Assembly (NCBI RefSeq): GCF_036013955.1
Contig: NZ_CP107903.1
Coordinates: 310,001 to 374,000, forward strand
DNA: 64,000 nt
DNA from: Streptomyces sp. NBC_00459
GTDB taxonomy: Bacteria; Actinomycetota; Actinomycetes; Streptomycetales; Streptomycetaceae
Direction: 5' to 3'
Shown here piece after piece: positions 43,790 through 52,603 of this stretch (the first letter of the stretch is position 1; each line of letters opens with the position of its first letter). The notes under the pieces were generated by a model that saw only the letters and a program-made list of their open reading frames with translations, was not told the origin of the DNA and searched no databases. Both the position numbers and the translations under genes were made by a program.

Positions 43790-44690
43790 ACGACTCCCCA
43801 AGGGCGCCACTTCCCCTGCTCTTCCTGCACGGACTGTCCTCCGGCGACTTCGTGCCCGCCATGGAGCAGTTCCTCGGCAGCTCGGCCGGGCTCTCGACGG
43901 CCACCGTGACCCGGCTGACCAGCAATGGAGCGATGACCACGCCGTCTTCCAAGCCCACGACCTGTCGGAATCCGACTACGTCTACGTGTGGGCCGACGGC
44001 GTCCACCCCAAGATCCGCCTCGGCCAGGGCCGTTCCTGCGTCCTGGTTCTCATGCGTGTGCGCACCGACGGCCGCGCGGAACTCATCGCACTCGCCGAAG
44101 GACTGCGCGAGTCCACCGAGTCCTGGGCCGACCTGCTACGTGACTGCCGGCGGCGCGGACTGCGGCCCCGGGCTCGTGGTCGGTGACGGCGCGATGAGCC
44201 TGTGGCGGGCTCGCACGGAGGTTTTCCGCAGGCCAGGCACCAAAGGTGCTGGGTTCACATAACCCCGCGACGTGGTCAATGCCCTGCCGAAGTCGTCCCG
44301 GCCCGGAGCGGAGAAAGCATTGCAGGAGATCTACAACGCCGAAGACCGCGACCACGCAGAGAAGGCCGTCAAGGACTTCGATCGCACCCACCGCGCGAAG
44401 TAGCCAAAGGCGGTGAAGAAGGTCACCGACGAGACCGGTGAACTCCTGGCGTTCTACGATTTCCCCGCCGAACACTGGATCCACCTCAGAACAACGAACC
44501 CGATCGAATCCACCATCAGCACCGTCAAGTTGAGGCCCCGGGTCACTCGCGGAGCTGGCAGCCCCGCAGCGGCCCTGGCCATGGTGTTCAAGCTCACGGA
44601 GTGCGCCCAGACCCGCCGGCGCGCGATCACCGCACCCCACCTTCTCGCCCTCGTCCGCAACGACTCGCGCTGCCGTGCGACCTGGTCTGG
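43790..44690 (+). pseudogene. IS256-family transposase relic
   Basis: Blocks in several frames follow the IS256 transposase order. FLHGLSSGDFVPAMEQFLGS (N-terminal), YVWADGVHPKIRLGQG (first catalytic Asp), ELIALAEGLRESTESWADLL, VVGDGAMSLWRA (second Asp), ALQEIYNAEDRDHAEKAVKD, and AEHWIHLRTTNPIESTISTV (catalytic Glu), ending GAGSPAAALAMVFKL. At least three frameshifts and an in-frame stop at 44401 break it. No inverted repeats were found. Dead. Confidence 0.85.
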
Positions 44691-45032
44691 GCCACCGCTT
44701 GGGAGGAAGAGGCCAATATCGAGCTGGCACCGCGACTACGGCCTGCCACAGTTGCCGGTCGTGAACTGGCCAGAACCCTCAACCGCCCACGAACGCGAAG
44801 ACCAGTGGTGCGCGCTCCGTGGAAGACCCGAACCCTCGTCGCGTGCGCGGCCTTCCCGACCGACGAGCTCACCGGGACGCGCTCAACCTGGGGCGATGCG
44901 TCGCGGTCGCGTCAGGAATGGCCTGCTTCCTTCTCGGATGTCGAGACGCAGGTGGGCATCCGGGGCCTCCCGGCCACCCGGCGTCACGGCCATTCCCGCA
45001 CCATGACGCCCCGGCTGCACACTGCGGACGGG
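44691..45032. other. Intergenic, no gene recognised
   Basis: About 340 bases following the IS256 relic; no protein-like frame with a start, no clear repeat. Confidence 0.35.
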
Positions 45033-46058
45033 CTACGTCATCAACGCGATGTGCGGATGCTCGGGCTCTACCGGGCAGACGAACAGGTGCTTCCGGTAGC
45101 CGCTGCCTATCTGGACGCCGGTGGCGTTGTAGCCGCGGTGGCCGGGGTACGGTCCAGCACCTGGGTGGGGGTGAGGAGACCAGCTGTTACCGGCGTCGTC
45201 CCCTTCCTCGAACGTGGCGACGGTCATCAGGACCTCCATGCCGGTGCCGCACTCGGAGCAGGACTGCGAGCTGGGGTCGGTGGAGTTCCAAGCGGGCCAG
45301 CCGCCGACCTTCCAGCCGGGTGCGTTGGACAGCACACAGTCGTAGTACGTGACCGGGTCCATGTCTTCCTCTTCTGCCTGCGGCACACTCCATTGCTCGA
45401 TCTGCTCCCGCAGTTCTTCGTTCAGCTCCAGACGGTCTGGGTACTCGGTGATCTGCTCCGGTTCGAGCACGCACTGTTCCGGCAGATAGCCGTCGAACTG
45501 CACTGCGGGCGGCTCGGGGGGCGTGTCGAGGATGTCGGTGACGGCGGCTGCCGAACGCCAGAAGAGCAGGGTCCTGGGCATGATCGGATGATCGAAAGGA
45601 CACCACAGAACCTGCAGCAGGTCCTTGCCCTCCGGCGGGCTCAGATCGGGCACATCCCGTACGTACAGCTGCGCGACGGGCAGCATCGCTATGGGACCGT
45701 CGTACGCCTGGACCACCCGCCTCACCGGATACGTCCGAGGGGGCCGGATCCGCTCGAGAGTCTCCCGTTCCTCCGGAGTCAGGTCCCGGCCGTGCGAGGC
45801 GGCGAAGATCCTTCGTTCCAGCCGCAGATTCGTCGGGGACTTGGCTGGGTTGATGCCATCCACCACATGCGGTTCCTCACAGTGCGGCCAGCGCTCCTCA
45901 GCGGGCCACAGCAGCGGCCCGCCGATCGAGCTGTCGTGCCACGTCGGCGCCCCGGGGCGGGGGTGCAGACGGGTCGCCGTGCGGGCCAGCGGAGCCATTT
46001 GGGGAAAGACCGCGGCAACGTCGATCGGCCGTGGCGGAGTGACAGGAGTGACATTCAT
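45033..46058 (-). CDS. DUF1963-type protein
   Basis: A 341-residue soluble protein of the DUF1963/YwqG kind. It starts MNVTPVTPPRPIDVAAVFPQ and shows SSIGGPLLWPAEERWPHCEE, the family's G.P.LP....WP block, then IAMLPVAQLYVRDVPDL and LLQVLWCPFDHP. Near the C-terminus are CSECGTGMEVLMTVATFEEG (a CxxC pair) and TGVQIGSGYRKHLFVCPVEP. The role is unknown; the family is often found next to toxins or immunity genes. The start at 46058 was chosen by family N-terminus; the ribosome site is weak. Confidence 0.8.
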   Translation of the reverse strand: MNVTPVTPPRPIDVAAVFPQMAPLARTATRLHPRPGAPTWHDSSIGGPLLWPAEERWPHCEEPHVVDGINPAKSPTNLRLERRIFAASHGRDLTPEERETLERIRPPRTYPVRRVVQAYDGPIAMLPVAQLYVRDVPDLSPPEGKDLLQVLWCPFDHPIMPRTLLFWRSAAAVTDILDTPPEPPAVQFDGYLPEQCVLEPEQITEYPDRLELNEELREQIEQWSVPQAEEEDMDPVTYYDCVLSNAPGWKVGGWPAWNSTDPSSQSCSECGTGMEVLMTVATFEEGDDAGNSWSPHPHPGAGPYPGHRGYNATGVQIGSGYRKHLFVCPVEPEHPHIALMT

Positions 46059-46590
46059 GACCGCAATCTTGCCAATCGCCTCTGACAACGGCCCTCCTTG
46101 CCGCCCCCCGAAGAGCTCCGGCACAGGCGCCACCCGGGAGAGCGCTACGGGTGACGAACGATGCCCCGGCCGTCGTACAGGCGGGCAACGAGCGCCTCGT
46201 ACGGGCCGTCCGGCACCGCCAGCCGGCAATGCACCGTGCCCGGCCGCCGGGTGAGTCCGGCGATCGGCCAGACGAGCCGGGCCTTGGGCGGACGGACGCC
46301 CGTTCGCCTGGGTCGACGACGAGATCACTGACGCCGCCGAGACTGGGTATCCACCCACCACCCGGCCCAGGGGATCCTCCATGGCGTCGCGTCGTCCCGC
46401 GGCCTCACGACCGGGACTTCGCAGGCCTCAATCAATGGCTCCAACTGGCTTGAGGTTCTCCGCGATGGTCCACAGGACTTGACAGTTACTCCCACGGGCA
46501 ACGGGACGGATCGGCTTCATCAGGCCGGCAAGAAGGCACATGTCAGAGCCGTGCAGCAGGATACGCATACGCATGTGGGAGGGGATTGCC
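46059..46590. other. Intergenic, no gene recognised
   Basis: About 530 bases between divergent genes. No good starts or repeats were seen; promoters for both neighbours must lie here. Confidence 0.35.
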
Positions 46591-47199
46591 ATGGGAATCG
46601 GCTACAAGACGTCCTGGCTGGCCGTGCCCGGCAGTGACAACAGACAGGTCGCCGACGCGCTCGGGTTGCTCACGCGAGTGGCAATGGACTGGGAGGCGGG
46701 GACACAAGCGGCATACCGACGAGGCGTCTTCGTAGCCTCTCCCGTGGACGGCTGGACGCTGGCTCACAGCCGGATCCACCTCCCAGTCGGACTTGAGGAC
46801 AGCGGTCCGTCCTTGCTGTCCTGGCTTCGGACACTCGGCCTGCGGCTGGGTGACCTTCAGTACTTCCGCACCGATCGCATCGGCGAATTCCACGCCTGGG
46901 CAAGAGTGGAGGCCGGCCAAGTCGTCCGGGCCTACTGCTATGACAGCTCAGCCGGTGACGGGCCCCTGCGAGTCGGCGAACCAACCGAGATCGAGCGCCA
47001 ACTCGGTGTCGGAATCAGGGGGGCGGAAGAGGGGATGGCGTCCTGGGACGAATCCGACTGGGACGACTGGTATGCCGCCATGCCGTCCGAAAGGCACGTC
47101 ATGGCGATCGCAAGGCACTGGGGAATCTGTCCTCTCGACATCCCGGAAGCGCCACCGCCGGGCGATGGCATCTATGGCTTTCCACCCGGAGCGGAGTGA
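46591..47199 (+). CDS. Hypothetical protein
   Basis: I do not recognise this 202-residue protein. It opens MGIGYKTSWLAVPGSDNRQV, continues RGVFVASPVDGWTLAHSRIH and LGDLQYFRTDRIGEFHAWAR, and ends in an acidic WDESDWDDWYAA and PPGDGIYGFPPGAE. It is soluble, mixed alpha/beta, with neither signal peptide nor membrane helix. The ATG at 46591 has GGGAGGGG at a good distance, so the start is firm. The pattern (short domain with SPVDGWTL) resembles small actinomycete proteins found near toxin/immunity loci, but I have no firm evidence. Confidence 0.65.
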   Translation: MGIGYKTSWLAVPGSDNRQVADALGLLTRVAMDWEAGTQAAYRRGVFVASPVDGWTLAHSRIHLPVGLEDSGPSLLSWLRTLGLRLGDLQYFRTDRIGEFHAWARVEAGQVVRAYCYDSSAGDGPLRVGEPTEIERQLGVGIRGAEEGMASWDESDWDDWYAAMPSERHVMAIARHWGICPLDIPEAPPPGDGIYGFPPGAE

Positions 47200-47319
47200 C
47201 TTCCGTAGGTGCCGCGACAAGCAGCCCGTTGAGGGCGCACCGTGAGCTCGGGAAGCTGCTTTGCTCCACCGATCGGATCACAATCAATTTCAGGATTGGG
47301 CTTGGCAGTTGAGTGTCAG

Positions 47320-47480
47320 TCAGATCGGGACGAGCTGTTGGGCGCGCGCCGATCTTGTGCCTGATGACCTGTGGGAGCGCGGCGCCACTGTTGCCTATTC
47401 GTCCACCCGAGCGCGATCGGCGTCCCGGGCGGCCTTCCTCGGACCAGGTGGCACCGCCGCATGCCGCCACGATGAGGCCG
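47320..47480 (+). pseudogene. IS5-type transposase N-terminal relic
   Basis: ADLVPDDLWERGA matches the start of IS5-group transposases (VPDDLWERVAPLLP); the following LLP.RPPERDRRPGRP piece lies in the next frame. It then degenerates. Confidence 0.5.
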
Positions 47481-47566
47481 CCGATAGACGATCACAGTCG
47501 ACGATCTGCCTACCGAGCACGCCAGGTGCCGGACGGCACTGGAGTGCTGAGCCACAGTGATGACAT

Positions 47567-48250
47567 TCAGTCGAGCCAGCGGGCCTTGTCCCCGATACCG
47601 ACATGGCCGGGCTTCTCGACCGCCGCGTACATTCCGAAGGCGTTGCCGAGCTCGCGGGCGACCCAGCGCAGCACGGCGCGGTCATGCGGGACAGTCGGAG
47701 TCTCCTTGGTGATCATCACGCAGCGGTCGCACCTCTGGGTGAAGCGCAACCGCAGTGTGCCGATGCCCATCCGGCGGCCGGTCCAGTCGTGCTCGGGGTA
47801 CCCGGTCGCGTGGTCGCCGGGCACGTCGTCGAGCACCAGGTTGGGCCGGAACCGGCTGGCGTCTGTCGCACTGTCCGGCAGCGACGAGCCGAGGCTGCGC
47901 AGCGCCGTCGTCGTCAGTACATGGAGCGCGGTGTCGGGCCGGTGCGGCTGGTGCTCGACCAGTGTGACCCTGGCCTGTACAGCCGCGCTGAGCCGACTGC
48001 CGGCGTCAGGCGCATCGGAGCGGAACCGCCGGCCGTCCGGCAGGACCAACTCGGCCACGCCCGGCCCGAGGGTGACCGCCCGCAATCGCATGAGCGCCGG
48101 AACAGCACCGGCCCAGGTGACCTCTTCCCGCTCGTCGTGGACGGCGATGCTCCGGTCACCCTCGATTCCGAGCACCCCGACCGTGGCGGCGGTCAGTCGC
48201 TCACCACCCACCGACTTCACCGGATATCGCCACAGTTGGTCGACCCGCAT
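47567..48250 (-). CDS. MOSC-domain protein
   Basis: A 227-residue protein with an N-terminal beta-barrel (MRVDQLWRYPVKSVGGERLT, IEGDRSIAVHDE) and a C-terminal MOSC domain containing FTQRCDRCVMITKET with two cysteines, FRPNLVLDDVPGDHATG and ELGNAFGMYAAVEKPGHVGI. MOSC proteins bind molybdenum cofactor and transfer sulfur or reduce N-hydroxylated compounds; the conserved cysteine is in place. The ATG at 48250 fits the family start. Single gene. Confidence 0.9.
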   Translation of the reverse strand: MRVDQLWRYPVKSVGGERLTAATVGVLGIEGDRSIAVHDEREEVTWAGAVPALMRLRAVTLGPGVAELVLPDGRRFRSDAPDAGSRLSAAVQARVTLVEHQPHRPDTALHVLTTTALRSLGSSLPDSATDASRFRPNLVLDDVPGDHATGYPEHDWTGRRMGIGTLRLRFTQRCDRCVMITKETPTVPHDRAVLRWVARELGNAFGMYAAVEKPGHVGIGDKARWLD

Positions 48251-48429
48251 CCATCGCCCCCTTCATCCCAGCGGCCCGGCGACCGTAGTCGACGCCTGCC
48301 CGGGCAAGCACCGCGACCGTCACCGTACTGGGGGAGCATGCCGTCGTTCCACCGCCGCCCGGCGACCGTCGGCCAGGGCCCGTACGGCGTCCTCCCAAAA
48401 GCCGAGTGCCTGGAGGAGGGAGTCGAGGT

Positions 48430-48590
48430 TCACGCGCCGGCCACCTGCGGATCGCGCCATGCGCCGGCCGATCTCGACGTCGACGCCGGAGGCGGCCCCG
48501 TGCGTGACGACCTGGTCCTTGAGGCCCTGATCGACCAGGGTCTTGCCGACCGAGCCGCCCTCCGCACAGGCCGACCGACCGGACAAGCCA
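48430..48590 (-). pseudogene. IS5-type transposase internal relic
   Basis: KTLVDQGLKDQVVTHGAASG and GVDVEIGRR match a late segment of IS5-group transposases (LVDQG.K..V..HGA..GIDVEVV.R). The rest is not recognisable. Confidence 0.4.
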
Positions 48591-48705
48591 CAAGAGAGAC
48601 CAGGCGGCAGAGCCGAAACCCCCGGGCCCCGCCATTGTTTTCATGCGAAGATCTACAGGCCCTTTCGGGCTCCACCCTGCCGAAGTAACGATTCCTCGGA
48701 GAGCC

Positions 48706-49500
48706 ATGCGCCGCACCCACCTCTTCTCTGCTGCTGTCCTCCTGTTCTGCACCGCCTGTTCCAGCGGTTCGGACAATGGCTCCGGAGAGAGTGCGAAGAA
48801 GGCCGTGGAGCACGGGGCGGCCGTGCGCGCCGCGATCGAGAGGACGAGCGCGGACAGCGCCCGCGTGAACGAGAAGATCGAGCTGCGGTCCGTCGACAGC
48901 CCCACGACATACGTGTTCGCGATCGCCGGCGCCTTCGACCTGGCTGGTGACAGGGGACGGCTCACGGTGGAGCTCGAGGACAGCGGCATGGACCCCGTCG
49001 AGGAGGTCTTCGTCGGCGACACCGTCTACGTGCATGGCTCACGGGCGGTGGACGAGGGCAAGTGGGCCTCTGCCGTCCGGAGCGAGGCCTTGACCCGCTT
49101 TTTCCTGCGGGCGCCGCTGAACGACCCCGAGCACCTGCTCCGTCAGGTGAAGGCGATGCGGCAGGTGTCGAACGAGGGCGAGGAGCGGGTGAACAACGCC
49201 CCTGCGGTGCACTACCGGGGCACGATCGACCACACCACCGCGACACTGGGGATGACGGCAGAGACGAAACAGGGGTTGAACAACCTGCGCGAGAAGCTGG
49301 GCGAGGACATGCCCGTCTACGCAGACGTGTGGGTCGACGGGAAAGGACGTGCCGTCCAAGCCCGGTTGTCCTACTTCGGCGGCATGAAGGCCATGGCGAC
49401 GATGACACTGTCGGACTTCGGTACGCCGGTGAAGGCCGAGGCGCCGCCGGCCAAACAGGTCGTCCCCGTAACGGTGGGAGAGGACGTCCTGCTCGCATGA
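48706..49500 (+). CDS. Putative lipoprotein (LppX/LprAFG-like)
   Basis: A 264-residue protein with a lipoprotein-type signal: MRRTHLFSAAVLLFCTACSS, lipidation at the second cysteine (TAC). The -3 residue is Cys, so the lipobox is imperfect. The mature part has the curved-sheet pattern of LprG/LppX lipoproteins (KIELRSVDSPTTYVFAIAGA, DRGRLTVELEDSGMDPVEEV, VHYRGTIDHTTAT, VDGKGRAVQARLSYFGG). These known relatives carry lipids across the envelope in mycobacteria; here the role is open. The ATG at 48706 follows GGAGAG by two bases. Confidence 0.8.
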   Translation: MRRTHLFSAAVLLFCTACSSGSDNGSGESAKKAVEHGAAVRAAIERTSADSARVNEKIELRSVDSPTTYVFAIAGAFDLAGDRGRLTVELEDSGMDPVEEVFVGDTVYVHGSRAVDEGKWASAVRSEALTRFFLRAPLNDPEHLLRQVKAMRQVSNEGEERVNNAPAVHYRGTIDHTTATLGMTAETKQGLNNLREKLGEDMPVYADVWVDGKGRAVQARLSYFGGMKAMATMTLSDFGTPVKAEAPPAKQVVPVTVGEDVLLA

Positions 49501-50170
49501 ACGGGGCCGAGCCCGGCACCGAGGCCCCTGGCCGACAGCCAGACCGAGGGGTAGGTCACGGGGGACGACACGCCGTCTCGCGCGGCCGGGCTCGACCGGC
49601 TCGCCGGGCGCCTGGGTTCTCACGGCTCGGATCTGCGGTACGCCAACCCCGCCGTGATGCGAGGACACTGCCGGGTCGTCGAAAGCACCGGGCAGACAGC
49701 CGCCACCCGCCTGCTGCTGCACACCTGCTCCTACGCCGAGGACGCCTCTCGTCTGCCGGGCAAGCGCTGGACGGGCTTGCTGATCGGTCTGCTGCCGCAG
49801 CGACCCGCCCGCTTCGGGCAACCGCACGCCGCTGAGCCCGCTCTGCCGAACGGGTGCCGAGTGACCGCCTGTCGTAGCCGCAGGACATGGGCCTGCTTTG
49901 TCGGCGGCCATGGAGAAGTCCCCCACGTACGGCCACTTGTGCCGTCACTCTCCGTCGACGTCCCGCGTGCTCGGGCTGCACGGTGTGGATCAGGACAGGG
50001 GTGCCTTCCCGGCGGGGCCACTGTCGACGCGGACGTCATCGCTGTCGGCGGCAGTCCTGGGAAGACAACCCCGTCCCTGAGCCGTTGAATGCGATGGCAC
50101 GGTCGACGCCTGGCATCCGGCGCGTGGCCGTCCAAGGCTTGTCCGAGCGAGGGAAAAGGGTGATCACGCG
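49501..50170. other. About 670 bases without a recognised gene
   Basis: The forward strand at about 49580-49870 reads DRLAGRLGSHGSDLRYANPA and VVESTGQTAATRLLLHT, protein-like but with no good start; perhaps a broken gene. Nothing else is evident. Confidence 0.3.
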
Positions 50171-51088
50171 ATGAAGGCGGTGCGGTTCCACGAGTACGGC
50201 GGGATCGATGTGCTGCGGGTGGAGGAGGTGGAGCAGCCGACGCCCGGCCCCGGACAGGTGCTGGTCGAGGTCCGCGCGGCCGGGATCCAGCCCGGCGAGG
50301 TGATGATCCGCAAGGGCGCGCGTCACGGACGCTGGCCTGCCACGTTCCCCTCCGGGCAGGGCAGCGATCTGGCCGGTGTCGTGGTGGAGGTCGGCCCCCA
50401 GGTGCGCGGCTTCGCGGTGGGCGATGAGGTCTTGGGCTTCACCCATGACAGGGCGAGCCATGCGGAGTTCGTCGTGGTCGACGACGTGGACGTGGTCTCG
50501 CGTCCACAGGGGCTGTCCTGGGACGTGGCCGGGTCGTTGTACGTGGCCGGCACGACCGCGTACGCCTGCGTGTTCGCGGCGGATCCCGGGCCGACGGACA
50601 CGGTCGTGGTGTCCGGTGCGGCGGGCGGCGTCGGGTCTCTTGTCGTGCAGCTCGCGCGGCGGCGCGGCGCCACGGTGATCGGGCTGGCGAGCGAGGGCAA
50701 CCATGCCTGGTTGAAGGAGCGCGGTGTCGTCCCGGTCGCATACGGGGAGGGCGTGGCTGAACGGATCCGGGAGGCTTCCGGCGGGAACGTCGACGCATTC
50801 ATCGACACGTTCGGCGACGGCTACGTGGACCTGGCGGTGGAGCTGGGTGTGCGGCCCGAGCGGATCAACACGATCCGCGATTGGCAGGCCGCGGCCAGGG
50901 TCGGGGCGCAAACCTACGGAGAAGGTGCGGCGGCGTGCGCGGTCGTGCTCGGCGAACTGGCCCGGCTTGCCACGCGCGGGGAGCTGGAGGTGCCGATCGC
51001 CCGCACCTACCCGCTGGAGCAAGTGCGAGACGCGTTCCGCGAGCTGGAACGGGGGCACACCCACGGCAAGATCGTGCTCCGTCCGTAG
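50171..51088 (+). CDS. Zinc-independent alcohol dehydrogenase/quinone oxidoreductase
   Basis: A 305-residue NADPH-dependent medium-chain reductase without zinc ligands. The start MKAVRFHEYGGIDVLRVEEV, AGIQPGEVMIRKGAR, GSDLAGVVVEVGPQV and the coenzyme loop VSGAAGGVGSLVVQLARRRG are all typical of quinone-oxidoreductase-like members. The C-terminus ends HTHGKIVLRP as usual. It likely reduces quinones or enals. The ATG at 50171 follows AGGG at a usual distance. Single gene. Confidence 0.9.
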   Translation: MKAVRFHEYGGIDVLRVEEVEQPTPGPGQVLVEVRAAGIQPGEVMIRKGARHGRWPATFPSGQGSDLAGVVVEVGPQVRGFAVGDEVLGFTHDRASHAEFVVVDDVDVVSRPQGLSWDVAGSLYVAGTTAYACVFAADPGPTDTVVVSGAAGGVGSLVVQLARRRGATVIGLASEGNHAWLKERGVVPVAYGEGVAERIREASGGNVDAFIDTFGDGYVDLAVELGVRPERINTIRDWQAAARVGAQTYGEGAAACAVVLGELARLATRGELEVPIARTYPLEQVRDAFRELERGHTHGKIVLRP

Positions 51089-51143
51089 CCCCGGCAGGCC
51101 GAGGCGACCGTCGAGCCGGCACCCCGGAACATCAACGCAGTGT

Positions 51144-51215
51144 AACCGTTGGCGGCCAGATGACTCCCCGTCAAGTGGCCGCCAGCGGGGAACCACACAA
51201 CTGGCCACTGACACT
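51144..51215. repeat. Solitary IS21-type terminal sequence
   Basis: GGCGGCCAG, GACTCCCCG, GTGGCCGCCAGCGGGGA and GGCCACTGAC here resemble, in order on the reverse strand, the terminal repeats of the IS21-family element at 17196-17290 and 19680-19730. No istA/istB remain. Possible solo end or scar of a former copy. Confidence 0.4.
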
Positions 51216-51279
51216 GCTTGGGCGCGAGATGCCGGAGGGGCCGCCGATCACGGTGACCTACCGGCTCGCCGGACCGCCG

Positions 51280-51361
51280 GGCTGGCGGGCTGGCGGGCTG
51301 GCGGGCTGGCGGGCTGGCGGGCTGGCGGGCTGGCGGGCTGGCGGGCTGGCGGGCTGGCGGG
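51280..51361. repeat. Ten tandem copies of an 8-bp unit (GGCTGGCG)
   Basis: An 82-base perfect tandem array of GGCTGGCG, just over ten units, ending 60 bases before the PadR-type gene start. Such an array is liable to slipped-strand changes in length. Being in the promoter region, a length change could alter expression; within a frame shared with the upstream reading it would code a repeated GWRAGGLA-type string, but no credible start exists. Confidence 0.9.
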
Positions 51362-51421
51362 TTACGGATACCCACTCCCCCCTGTATCCGTCTGCTTGCC
51401 CCACCAGGTATCTTGCATCGC

Positions 51422-51796
51422 ATGGAACCAGGTGATTCGACCAAGCAGGCCCGGGCAGCCGCCCAACTGCGCAAGGGCGTCCTGGAGTACTGCGTACTCG
51501 CCCTGATGCGGGACCGCCCCCGCTACGGCGTGGAACTCCTCCAGGCCCTGGAGGCCTCCGGCGCGCTGGCCACCAGCCAGGGCACGGTGTATCCGCTGCT
51601 CTCCAGGCTTCGCCGCGACGATCTGGTCACCACCACCTGGCAGGAGTCCGTCTCCGGCCCACCCCGTCGCTACTACGCACTGACCGACAGCGGCCGGGCC
51701 GCACTCGACGAGTTCACCCGGGTCTGGCCCGACTTCCGCAACGCCGTCGACGCCTTCCTGACCGCCCCGCATCCCTCCACCGGAGACCTCGAATGA
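51422..51796 (+). CDS. PadR-family regulator
   Basis: A 124-residue PadR-type winged-helix repressor: QLRKGVLEYCVLALMRDRPR and YGVELLQALEASGALATSQG, then TVYPLLSRLRRDDLVTTTWQ (recognition helix), ending DFRNAVDAFLTAPHPSTGDL. Known members respond to drugs or phenolic acids. The ATG at 51422 lies 60 bases after an 82-bp tandem repeat. It overlaps the next gene by four bases (ATGA), so they are coupled; the pair PadR plus HAAS-domain membrane protein is widespread. Confidence 0.92.
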   Translation: MEPGDSTKQARAAAQLRKGVLEYCVLALMRDRPRYGVELLQALEASGALATSQGTVYPLLSRLRRDDLVTTTWQESVSGPPRRYYALTDSGRAALDEFTRVWPDFRNAVDAFLTAPHPSTGDLE

Positions 51797-52389
51797 AGAC
51801 CTCTGCCGATCTCGCACGCGACTACCTCTCCGCCGTCGAGCGCGAGGCGTCCGCACTCCCCGCAGACCGACGCCAGGAACTCCTCGCCGACCTCGCCGAA
51901 CACATCGAGGTGACGCGGGCCGAACGCCCCGACGCCGCGATCGGCGTGGTCCTGGCGGAGCTGGGCGACCCCCGCGCGATCGCGGCGACGGCGCTGGCCG
52001 AGGCAGGCAAGGGGGTCGACGGGGCCCCGGCCCGGAGCAGCGTCGGTGCTCCCACCCGGCGTGGCAAGGTGCACCCCCTGGTCCCACTCCTGATGCTCAC
52101 TCTCTCCATGCCCTTCATGATGGTTTTCCCCGACAACCCCGGGCAGTTGTTCGGCGTCCTGTTCCGCATCACCGGCGCGGTACTTCTCTGCACCTCACTG
52201 CACTGGACCGCCGTCCAGAAAACCACCGGTGTGCTGCTTGCCGCCGTCCTGCCGAGCGTCATCATCGGTACCTGGAACCTGTCCACCGGCGGCCCGGAGG
52301 CCGGCACCCCGGCCCTCCTGGCCAACCTGGCGATGCTCGCCCTGATGGCCGGCACGGCGGCCTGGCTCTGGCGGGTCCGCCGCGCCTGA
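51793..52389 (+). CDS. HAAS-domain membrane protein (PadR partner)
   Basis: A 198-residue protein with an N-terminal helical HAAS domain (DYLSAVEREASALPADRRQE, LLADLAEHIEVTRAERP, LAELGDPRAIAATAL) and four hydrophobic segments in the C-terminal half. HAAS proteins sit at the membrane next to PadR regulators, and are thought to link membrane state to gene control. It starts in the ATGA overlap with the PadR gene. No effector gene follows on the same strand within 200 bases. Confidence 0.88.
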   Translation: MKTSADLARDYLSAVEREASALPADRRQELLADLAEHIEVTRAERPDAAIGVVLAELGDPRAIAATALAEAGKGVDGAPARSSVGAPTRRGKVHPLVPLLMLTLSMPFMMVFPDNPGQLFGVLFRITGAVLLCTSLHWTAVQKTTGVLLAAVLPSVIIGTWNLSTGGPEAGTPALLANLAMLALMAGTAAWLWRVRRA

Positions 52390-52603
52390 ACTGCTGATCC
52401 GGTCTGCGGGTTCGTCAAGAGCCGTTGGCCGTCCGGTGCGGTCACGGACGGTTGCCGGTCAGTGGAAGAGACGACGGCCGTCGTCGTGCCAAGCGCTCCA
52501 GCCCATGGGCGGACGCTGCGGTCACTCACCACCCGCGGGCGACATCATCTTCAGCAAGCAGGCCCTCTTCCTCGCGCGCCACCCGTCTGTCTAGCGTGCT
52601 GTC
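52390..52603. other. Intergenic, no gene recognised
   Basis: A 214-base spacer before the hexapeptide acyltransferase fusion gene. No clear terminator or repeat. Confidence 0.35.

Noticed and set aside
51280..51361. Possible CRISPR array
   Set aside because: Tandem units touch each other; there are no spacers and no cas genes.
51181..51420. A repeat-coding small gene (WRAGGLAG-type)
   Set aside because: It depends on the array being in frame, has no credible start and no support from composition.
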